A stretch of DNA of 64,000 nucleotides. Source: CAZFLD01 sp964519835. Its GTDB lineage: Bacteria; Spirochaetota; Spirochaetia; DSM-27196; CAZFLD01. A model generated the notes under the pieces. That model saw only the letters and a program-made list of their open reading frames with translations. It searched no databases and was not told the DNA's origin. The stretch spans positions 62,001-126,000 of the forward strand of contig CAZFLD010000002.1 in assembly GCA_964519835.1 (NCBI GenBank). The letters are read 5' to 3'. Below are positions 55,379 to 62,741 of this stretch, in pieces. A program made the position numbers and the translations under genes. The first letter of the stretch is position 1; each line of letters opens with the position of its first letter.

Positions 55379-56779
55379 ATGAGTGACCGGTTTCGCATCG
55401 GGATCGTCAGCGGCAAGCTCGGGGACGTGGACGGCGTCTCGCTCGAGGCGGCAAAATGGATCGAGATCATCGGTGGACGCCTGGGACACACACTTCTCAC
55501 CATCGCCGGTAGCTACAAGGGCCCGGTTCACGGCGTCGACGCGGAAGCCCAGCTTACCCTGCCGGAGATTCGCTTCGACTCCGACCGGCAGCGCCACTTT
55601 GAGCACCACGTCTTTCCCCACATGCACGCCGTCGCCCCCCACGTCACGTCGGGAGGCATCCGGTCGGTCCTCGAAGAAATCCAGCAATTAGGGGCGTCCG
55701 TCGCAACGGAAATCGATCGTTTTGTGCAGGACTACGACATCGACGTGCTTGTAGGGCAAAACACCAATGCAATGCCGATGACCATCCTTGGTGGTGTTGC
55801 CATGCATCGCGTAGCCACGCTCAGCCGAGTCGCAACGATATTCCACCACCACGATTTTTGGTGGGAACGGAGCCGATTCAGCAACAACCACATCGAGGCG
55901 CTGTTGAACAGGATTATGCCGCCCGTCGATATCGGCCTCGAGCATGTGGTGATTTCCTCCTACGCCGCCCATATCCTCTCATCACTAAAGCGCGTCCGGC
56001 CCTTTGTTATTCCCAACTGCGAGGACTTCGACCATGCGGTAGGGATAGATGAGTACAACGGCGATTTTCGTGCCGAAATGGGATTCCGCGACGACGACGT
56101 ACTTTTTGTGCAACCAACGCGAATCGTTCCCCGAAAGCGTATCGAGGATTCGGTCGAGTTGGTCGGTCGGTTCCAACGCCGGTTCCCGGAGTACAGAGGC
56201 CGCGTGCATTACATCATTTCGCTGTATCAGGGCGACGAGCCTGATCACGACTACATCGGCCGGATTCAACAACGCGCCGAAGAGCACGATGTCCCGATAC
56301 ACCTCATCTCTGATCGCGTGACCGCCACGCGGGGGACCAATGCGGACGGCAAAAAGACCTACACAAACCGCGACGTCCTCGCTCATGCCGACTTTGTGAC
56401 ATACCTACCGGTGTGGGAGGGGTTTGGCAACGCGCTCTTAGAGGCCACGGCTGCTCGGGTGCCGATCGTGGTCACGACATACCTGGTCTATAAAACCGAC
56501 ATCATGCCGACGGGTTTCCAGAATATCGAGATTCGCGACCGCTACGACACCGGCGGGAGACTGGTCATCTCCGATGACGTACTCGATGCAATCGCCCACG
56601 TTCTCACGCACCCGGAGCAGCGGCGTGATATGGTCGATCACAACTTCGCCCTCGCTTCCCGAGACTTTGGCTTTTTGCTATTGACGGAACGGCTTGAGGC
56701 GCTTTTCGAGGAGTATGGTGATGAGATCCGGGCGTCGCGAAAACGTCGTATCAAACGCAGCGCCCACTACTCAGTGTAG
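55379..56779 (+). CDS. GT4-type glycosyltransferase
   Basis: A 466-residue GT-B glycosyltransferase of the group 1 type. The N-terminal domain opens with RIGIVSGKLGDVDGVSLEAAKW; the C-terminal domain has QPTRIVPRKRIEDSVELV and the E-x7-E motif in WEGFGNALLEATAARVPIV, which binds the sugar nucleotide. FHHHDFWWERSRF recalls sucrose/mannosylglycerate-type enzymes, but acceptor and donor cannot be fixed. Soluble, no signal peptide. Leaderless start. Confidence 0.85.
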   Translation: MSDRFRIGIVSGKLGDVDGVSLEAAKWIEIIGGRLGHTLLTIAGSYKGPVHGVDAEAQLTLPEIRFDSDRQRHFEHHVFPHMHAVAPHVTSGGIRSVLEEIQQLGASVATEIDRFVQDYDIDVLVGQNTNAMPMTILGGVAMHRVATLSRVATIFHHHDFWWERSRFSNNHIEALLNRIMPPVDIGLEHVVISSYAAHILSSLKRVRPFVIPNCEDFDHAVGIDEYNGDFRAEMGFRDDDVLFVQPTRIVPRKRIEDSVELVGRFQRRFPEYRGRVHYIISLYQGDEPDHDYIGRIQQRAEEHDVPIHLISDRVTATRGTNADGKKTYTNRDVLAHADFVTYLPVWEGFGNALLEATAARVPIVVTTYLVYKTDIMPTGFQNIEIRDRYDTGGRLVISDDVLDAIAHVLTHPEQRRDMVDHNFALASRDFGFLLLTERLEALFEEYGDEIRASRKRRIKRSAHYSV

Positions 56780-56803
56780 CGATTTACCACGCGGTGCAGG
56801 CGT

Positions 56804-57802
56804 CTACCGGCCCCGGCCCGGCCGGTTCCGATCGGTGGCGTCCCAAGCCGTGCCGCCCCAATCGAGGCCGAGGTCGGGCTCGAGAAAGTCTACTCGTGGG
56901 CGACTCAGATCCGCGCGGCGTTGGATAATCCAAACCACAAGACCGGCAAGAGCCACGGCCACGCTTAATAGCTGGTCCAAGGTTATGACCCCGGCCGATG
57001 CAGGAAGCCAGTGGGGCGCCGCAGCAGCATAATCGCCCTCGACCAAGAGGATTGTGCCGCGCATCGGCACGGCAAAAAAACCCGCGAGCGCCCGAACAAA
57101 ACCCAAGCCGGCCAGGACCCACGCAAATGCGCGGCCGCCCGCCTTCCCGGGACCGATTCCTTTCCCGGCCCGACGGGCAACAACAGCGAGTAGCGCCACA
57201 ATCAGTACCGTCTTGTATATCTGGTATGGGTGACGGGGCAAATTGAGGAGCGTCCCCGAATCCGCCGGAAGGAGCCCGAGACCGGCGGCAATGCGCTGTG
57301 CCGGCGGAAACGTCGCGGGAACCCCGGGTGCGCCTTCCAATACCGGCGCCCAGGGCACACTGGTGATCCTTCCCAGGGAATCGCCGGTAGCAAAGGAACC
57401 AATGGAGGCAACGCCGTAGGCGCAAACTAGTCCAATGGCTACCGCGTTTATCCAGCGACGTGCTTTGTCGGAGTAAACACGGAGATACAGGTAGCTCGCG
57501 AATAGGCCGGCAACAAGGCCCGTGTGGAAGCTCATGCCCCGTAGGCCAACAAAGTTCATCTGCTCGTCGAACGGCCAAACAAGCAGCCAGGGCCGTCGTA
57601 CATACTCGGGCTCGAAGAGCAACACGCCGATCCGGGCCGCGGCCACGCCCACGGCGACCGCCACAAAGGCCAGCCCGGGCAGAATGGCCCGGTCGTGGAC
57701 AAGACGATCATCCCTTCGAACGATACCTCGTACGACAACAAAGGCCAGGACAAACGAGGCGCCGATAAACACGCCGTACAGGCGACTTGGCAAGAGCGTC
57801 AT
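56804..57802 (-). CDS. Divergent Lgt-like membrane protein
   Basis: A 332-residue membrane protein with seven or so helices that resembles prolipoprotein diacylglyceryl transferase: RGMSFHTGLVAG (keeps the histidine) and LPRHPYQIYK (keeps R-HP-Q-Y) match. The signature GR-GNF-NxE, however, reads IGSFATGDSLGRIT: the conserved Arg, Asn and Glu are replaced. It may be an altered transferase acting on another substrate or an inactive relative. The start at 57802 overlaps the FapA stop (ATGA). It is the last gene of a four-gene leftward operon. Confidence 0.7.
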   Translation of the reverse strand: MTLLPSRLYGVFIGASFVLAFVVVRGIVRRDDRLVHDRAILPGLAFVAVAVGVAAARIGVLLFEPEYVRRPWLLVWPFDEQMNFVGLRGMSFHTGLVAGLFASYLYLRVYSDKARRWINAVAIGLVCAYGVASIGSFATGDSLGRITSVPWAPVLEGAPGVPATFPPAQRIAAGLGLLPADSGTLLNLPRHPYQIYKTVLIVALLAVVARRAGKGIGPGKAGGRAFAWVLAGLGFVRALAGFFAVPMRGTILLVEGDYAAAAPHWLPASAGVITLDQLLSVAVALAGLVVWIIQRRADLSRPRVDFLEPDLGLDWGGTAWDATDRNRPGRGR

Positions 57803-60753
57803 TTTTCCGCTGATTGTATGGGTTCTTCGACAATACGACCGGTCTCTTCGTCGAACCGAATACACACGCCCTTTTTCGGCTGACTGATCTCGTGCACCCG
57901 CCCGTGGCTTTCCACCACCACCCCGGGATAGACCGTACCGGTCACCACAATCCGTGAGTCATTATGTTCTTCAAAGCGCTCGCGGAGGGTAAAGACACGT
58001 AGGCTCCGCTTTTCCATGATCTTGAGTAGTTTTCGTTTTTCCACGCGGAGCGCCTCGAGACCATCCTGTTCCTTCCGCATTTGAGTGTCGAGCTTGGCGA
58101 TCTTGGCCTTGATCTTGGTGATCTCTCGCTCTTCCATCTCGATCCGATCTCCGATTAGATAGTCCTGGCCGAAGCAGATCTGCGTCTTGACACCACGGGA
58201 GGAGCCGAGGGAGCTTGCCTCGAGGCCACCCCGGGTGCGAATCTTGCCGCCGACGACCCTACCGCCGTCGCCGATAAGCTTGACCTTGCCGTTGCACTTC
58301 ACGTTGCACTGCATCAGAGCCGATTTGAGGAGAAGATCCTCCACCGACAGGATGGTTGCTTGTTCGGCGAAGGCCGCCTGCACGCCTTTTTTGGATCTGA
58401 TCGCGGCCTTCCCCGCCCCGTGCACCCCACCTTGCACGACCACGTTGTCCGCCGCCGACAAGAGGGCGGCGTCGACGTTGCCGGCTACCTTTATCTCCCC
58501 GTCGGACATCACGTAAAAGCCGGAGTTGACCGATCCCGACACATGTACACTTCCCGCGAACTTGATGTTGCCGGTCTTCATTCCCACGTCGCCTTTGACA
58601 ACGTGCGCACTTTGAATCTCGAGTTTGTTGTTTTCGAACACGAGCTCGCCGGATGCCTCGGCGATTACAACCTTCCGGCCGGCTTCCCGCTGCTCTACCC
58701 GAAGGTGGTCACCAAGGTCGACGGACTCCCCGGACGCGCTGGTTGCCGGTATCTTCTCGCCGGTCACATCCCACCCGTCCTCGGGATCGGTGATATCGCT
58801 TCGAAGCTCGGCGACTTCCATGCCGGCGCTTACGCTTGTGATTGTATCCCGGTTTTTGAAGTCGGCGGTGCCGTTTGCCCGGAGGGTCACGGGACTGCCC
58901 GAGGCGCGCTCGACTAAAAACTCGAACACCGACTCCTCCGTGTTTCGGGGCGGTTGCCCTTCGGCGATGACGGCTCGGGAGACGGGGTGCTGCGTCCGAG
59001 CGCTCGAAAGCGCCTCGGCCACCACCGATTCCTTGATGCCTTTCTTGACGCCGGCGCGTTCCATCTCCGACTGAATCAGCGCCTCGTCGAGAAGCACTCC
59101 GGTGCCTGCTCCTTCGATCAGGCTCAAGTACGCCCGCATCTTGTCGGGCGAGACGTCTACAATGACCTGGGCGTCCTCGTGGGCTCGGACCCGAATAAGC
59201 ACCGCATCGGACTCATCAACCCCGATCTCAAAAACCCCACCGGCAGTAGAGATGATCACATTCTGCTTTCGCTCGACATTCTCAAAAAGAAGGATGGCGG
59301 GCTCCTCCGCCACCTCGCCGGGAACGGTGTTCCCATGGACGTCGACGCCCGGGTCGCCGGGTACCGCCGGCGGAATCGTGATAAGACGCTGCTCACGCTC
59401 CACAAGCGCCGTCTTAGAAACAGACTCGACGGGAAAGACATCGAGGGACGAGATATCGCCGAGTCGCTCGGGATGATTGACGGCGCGGTCCTTGATCACG
59501 TCGGTATCTTTGTCGCTCAAAAAACGCACCGAGTACTCTACGTCTCGCCCGGGGCCGCGTTTGGCAGGCTTGCCTTCGATAAGGAGGTAGTCCTCGAGCA
59601 GGTAGTCCGAGCCACGGTAGAACTCGGTGAGGTCGGTGCGGATTCTGTCGTAGTCTAGGCCGCGGAGATTTGCCGCCTTGATGGCGGATCCCACCTCCTT
59701 GAGCACCAGCGCCTTTCCATGACCACGACCCTTTCGGGCCGTTAGTGTTGCCTTCATCTTGTCGTGGTCGATGTCGACCGAGAAGTAGCCGTCGTCGCTG
59801 TTGGTCAACGGTATTCGCTGATCCGGTTCGCCGCGATCAAAACCGTGTTGGATCGCCGTGCCCACCTCGCGCTCGCTCAGGAGTTGGTCCTGCGGACACC
59901 CTACGGCTTTGGCTCGCTCGAGCACATCACCGCCGGTGGGAGCAGGCGCCCGGCTGTCGCCGGGAGTCAAAAGCAGGAAACAGGTGGCCATGTCCTCGGA
60001 CATTTCAACGTCCCACCGGTGAGTGGCGAACGGAACAAGGTCCACCCAGTTTTTGCCAATGCGAACGATCCCGGTTGTTTCGGCTACGAGCTCGAATTTC
60101 TGACGAGCAACCCCCTTCCCGATATAGAAATAGGGGTCGGAAAGCATCTTTGGGGCAACCGGCTCACCAAAGATGCTGCGCCCAGCCGTTCCGGGCGCGG
60201 ACATCTCGATCGTCCCGATTTTTCCGCCACGCTCCGCATATCCGTATTGCTCGACGGTCGGATCGACGTATACGCGCTCTTGGGAGACGCGCTTTTCGAT
60301 GACTTCGACCACTTCTTCCTTTTTGCCCCCAAAGGGTAGCACCGACTTTTTTGGGACCGTCTTTTTGCTTTTGACCTTTTCGACTTTCTCAACGACAATC
60401 TCAGGCCCTGCAAATGCTTTCGCAATATCTGTAACGCGGTCCTGGAGCTCTTTTGGAAGAGCAAGATTGGCCCAGGATGCCTGTTCGGGGATCGGATCCT
60501 CAGGAACCGTTCCTTTGGCAGCGAGAAACCGCGCTTCCTTTTGGCCTTTGTCGGCGATGTTTTTGAGATTTCGTGTGATTTCTTCCTTGGAGACGCCTTC
60601 TTTGACGCCTTTTTCCCGCAGAAGGGCAAGAATCCGATCCGCACCCCACTCTTCGCCGTCGGTCGTCCGACGATAAGCAAGCCGGCAAGTGAGTCCTTGT
60701 TCGTCTATTTCAAGCTGTACTTGACCGCTAAGGGTCGCATCTGATTTTGCCAT
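57799..60753 (-). CDS. fapA: FapA/DUF342-family protein, unusually long
   Basis: A 984-residue protein. The C-terminal half (~640-900) shows the FapA beta-helix pattern (GDVGMKTGNIKFAGSVHVSG, SGFYVMSDGEIKVAGNVDAA, NVVVQGGVHGAGKAAIRSKK), followed by a coiled coil (~890-945; EEREITKIKAKIAKLDTQM) and a small terminal domain. The N-terminal 500 residues include a basic/acidic spacer (~135-170) and repeated DKMKATL/DKMRAYLSL-type modules. FapA proteins take part in flagellar assembly and polar localisation in other bacteria. The start ATG at 60753 has no clear ribosome binding site. It lies 46 bp after the MinD-like gene. Confidence 0.85.
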   Translation of the reverse strand: MAKSDATLSGQVQLEIDEQGLTCRLAYRRTTDGEEWGADRILALLREKGVKEGVSKEEITRNLKNIADKGQKEARFLAAKGTVPEDPIPEQASWANLALPKELQDRVTDIAKAFAGPEIVVEKVEKVKSKKTVPKKSVLPFGGKKEEVVEVIEKRVSQERVYVDPTVEQYGYAERGGKIGTIEMSAPGTAGRSIFGEPVAPKMLSDPYFYIGKGVARQKFELVAETTGIVRIGKNWVDLVPFATHRWDVEMSEDMATCFLLLTPGDSRAPAPTGGDVLERAKAVGCPQDQLLSEREVGTAIQHGFDRGEPDQRIPLTNSDDGYFSVDIDHDKMKATLTARKGRGHGKALVLKEVGSAIKAANLRGLDYDRIRTDLTEFYRGSDYLLEDYLLIEGKPAKRGPGRDVEYSVRFLSDKDTDVIKDRAVNHPERLGDISSLDVFPVESVSKTALVEREQRLITIPPAVPGDPGVDVHGNTVPGEVAEEPAILLFENVERKQNVIISTAGGVFEIGVDESDAVLIRVRAHEDAQVIVDVSPDKMRAYLSLIEGAGTGVLLDEALIQSEMERAGVKKGIKESVVAEALSSARTQHPVSRAVIAEGQPPRNTEESVFEFLVERASGSPVTLRANGTADFKNRDTITSVSAGMEVAELRSDITDPEDGWDVTGEKIPATSASGESVDLGDHLRVEQREAGRKVVIAEASGELVFENNKLEIQSAHVVKGDVGMKTGNIKFAGSVHVSGSVNSGFYVMSDGEIKVAGNVDAALLSAADNVVVQGGVHGAGKAAIRSKKGVQAAFAEQATILSVEDLLLKSALMQCNVKCNGKVKLIGDGGRVVGGKIRTRGGLEASSLGSSRGVKTQICFGQDYLIGDRIEMEEREITKIKAKIAKLDTQMRKEQDGLEALRVEKRKLLKIMEKRSLRVFTLRERFEEHNDSRIVVTGTVYPGVVVESHGRVHEISQPKKGVCIRFDEETGRIVEEPIQSAEK

Positions 60754-60799
60754 CGTGTAACGCAACTATTGCGGCCCCGGTCACCGGCGCACGTCTTTC

Positions 60800-61942
60800 C
60801 TATGGAGTATATCCCTGCGAGGCGGCCTTGAGCAGCTTTGATTTGAGCAACATGTTCTCTTTCCGGATGGTCGATATCTCGACTTGCTGCATCTTAACCG
60901 TCTCGATAAGGTCCGCCGTGGTAAGAGCCCCCGAGTGAAGCAACTCCGACACGTGGTCCAGTTTGGACTCATAGTCGATCTCAGCCTCCATGCCCGCCGC
61001 CTCGTAGCTCTCCTCCACCGACAAGACTTCCGCCACTTCATCGCCGTCGTCGCCTAGTTGGATGATTTTATCCGCGATGCGGAACACCGCTTGGGCGAGG
61101 ACCGACTCGGGTTTGTAAATCACAATCGGCAGCTGCGATGAAAGCGCAATGTCTTGGAAATCGTCTCGGTACACCACACCAAGGTGCTCGAGCTCCAGAT
61201 CGAGGTATTGGTCGCATGATCGTCGAAGGCGGTTGGCCTTGTCGGCATCTTTGGGGTCCTCGAGCATGTTTAATACCAGCCTTGGACGAAACCGACCCAT
61301 GCCGGCGGCAATGGACTGGTAAGCGGCGGGGTCCGCTCGCCTGATGCCGGCAAGCAATTCCGGAATGTAGACGCGCTGGAATGAGGTCCCCGTCTTCCGG
61401 ACCTGCTCGAGGTACCCGAGGGCGGGGGACTTTTTACCGACACTACGATTGATAATTCGAAAAACGGCGTTTTTGAGGAACAGATAGGCGTTTACCGTGG
61501 CCGTAGGAGTTGGTGTTGTAACAACAATCCCGCGACCGGACATCAAAAAAAAGTCGAGAATGTTGAAGTTGGTGCCGGCTCCAAGGTCAAGGACCAGGTA
61601 GTCCGCATCGAGTTTTGAGAGCCGGCGGACAAGCATGTTTTTTTGAGCTGAAGCAAGGTTCGCGATTCCCGGGATTTCCGCGTCCCCCGCAACAAACGTA
61701 AGACCATTGTACTCGGTGTGAATGAGGATGTCCTCGAAAGCCGTGGAGGGATTATTTAGGAGAAGCCCAATACCCTGCCCCGCGCCGCGAACACCAAGAA
61801 CGAGGTGCAGGTTACTCCCGCCGAGGTCGAGGTCGGCGAGCACTACACGTTTGCCGGCCTGCGCAAGGGCTATTGCGAGATTTGCCGATAGGAGCGTCTT
61901 CCCAACGCCGCCCTTTCCACTGGCGACCGGCAGTATCCTCAT
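60800..61942 (-). CDS. MinD/FlhG-like ATPase
   Basis: A 380-residue deviant-Walker ATPase with SGKGGVGKTLLSANLAIALA (signature lysines K10 and K15), VLADLDLGGSN and DYLVLDLGAGTNFNILDFF. A C-terminal coiled coil (~325-375) replaces the usual membrane-targeting helix. FlhG/YlxH relatives set flagellar number and position; adjacency to fapA supports that role here, though a general ParA/MinD function is possible. Its ATG overlaps the stop of the upstream membrane-protein gene (ATGA). Confidence 0.88.
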   Translation of the reverse strand: MRILPVASGKGGVGKTLLSANLAIALAQAGKRVVLADLDLGGSNLHLVLGVRGAGQGIGLLLNNPSTAFEDILIHTEYNGLTFVAGDAEIPGIANLASAQKNMLVRRLSKLDADYLVLDLGAGTNFNILDFFLMSGRGIVVTTPTPTATVNAYLFLKNAVFRIINRSVGKKSPALGYLEQVRKTGTSFQRVYIPELLAGIRRADPAAYQSIAAGMGRFRPRLVLNMLEDPKDADKANRLRRSCDQYLDLELEHLGVVYRDDFQDIALSSQLPIVIYKPESVLAQAVFRIADKIIQLGDDGDEVAEVLSVEESYEAAGMEAEIDYESKLDHVSELLHSGALTTADLIETVKMQQVEISTIRKENMLLKSKLLKAASQGYTP

Positions 61943-62619
61943 TGCTCGTCCTCGTACTCTTCGTCGATTTGTGTCTCTCGAAAGTCCGGCAGTTCGTCGT
62001 CACGCACAGGCCCGATCCGCTCCGTCTCGTGACCGTGGCCGCCGGCCGAGTGGCCGTCATCACGTCGGGGCGCGGCCGCTTGTCCGTGGCCGCCGTCCTT
62101 GCTCCCGTCGCCCTGCCCGGTTGCGGCGCCCCGGCGACGGGCCGCATCGTCTCCACCGACTTTTTTGTCGCCGTGGGCGCGCCCGTCGCCCCTAGCGGTA
62201 GCGGTCCGATTGGCCCGAGAGAATAGTATCAGGAAGGCGATGCTTAATAAATCGAGATTGACGACGACCAACGGCAACACGACCGCATATGGGTCCACCG
62301 AAAAATCGAGACTCGGCACGCCCGGCTCGACCAGCGCGGCGGAAGCCAAAACCGCCACCCCCACTACCAGCGTCAATGCTTTTGCAAGAGCGAGGATTGG
62401 GAGGACGGCACGAAACCTGGCGTAGTCGTAGACCGCGGCCGCTATGCCCGCGGCAACCGCGAGTTGCCCCGCCCCAAACCAGAGCAGGGAGAGCTGAGCA
62501 CGAATCAGAGCTTGCGCATCAAAATAGCGAATGAGCGCCACGTAGATTCCGCCGAGGCGTAAAAGCTCCCAAAGAAAGGCAAGAGACAGCGCGAGGCGCC
62601 GCCCGGAGGTTCGTGGCAT
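61939..62619 (-). CDS. Membrane protein with long charged His/Gly-rich tail
   Basis: A 226-residue protein with about four membrane helices (~8-140) and a hydrophilic, probably disordered tail (~145-226) rich in Gly, Asp, His and Arg (GDGRAHGDKKVGGDD, GHSAGGHGHE) ending in an acidic cluster (QIDEEYEDEQ). No family recognised. The ATG at 62619 was chosen over an upstream start because it lies 10 bp after a strong promoter. First gene of the operon with the MinD-like ATPase, FapA and the Lgt-like protein; it could be their membrane anchor. Confidence 0.65.
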   Translation of the reverse strand: MPRTSGRRLALSLAFLWELLRLGGIYVALIRYFDAQALIRAQLSLLWFGAGQLAVAAGIAAAVYDYARFRAVLPILALAKALTLVVGVAVLASAALVEPGVPSLDFSVDPYAVVLPLVVVNLDLLSIAFLILFSRANRTATARGDGRAHGDKKVGGDDAARRRGAATGQGDGSKDGGHGQAAAPRRDDGHSAGGHGHETERIGPVRDDELPDFRETQIDEEYEDEQ

Positions 62620-62629
62620 AGCGTGAGGA

Positions 62630-62658
62630 AGTGTACGAGCCGCAGTTGCCGCCGTCAA
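62630..62658 (-). promoter_or_regulatory. Promoter of the membrane protein-minD-fapA-lgt-like operon
   Basis: Leftward: TTGACG (62653-62658), a 17-bp spacer and TACACT (62630-62635), 10 bp before the ATG at 62619. The leader would be about 3 nt. Confidence 0.6.
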
Positions 62659-62720
62659 CTCGCGGTCCCGTGCCGAAGCGCGGAGTCCGGCTTTTCCTGT
62701 GCTATGATTGTGGGTAGCTT

Positions 62721-62741
62721 ATGGCGAAGGCAAACATATGA
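62721..62741 (+). other. Possible six-codon leader peptide before ctp
   Basis: ATG GCG AAG GCA AAC ATA TGA encodes MAKANI and its stop overlaps the ctp start codon (62738). TATGAT (62703-62708) lies 12 bp upstream. It may couple translation of ctp; chance is also possible for so short a frame. Confidence 0.3.
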
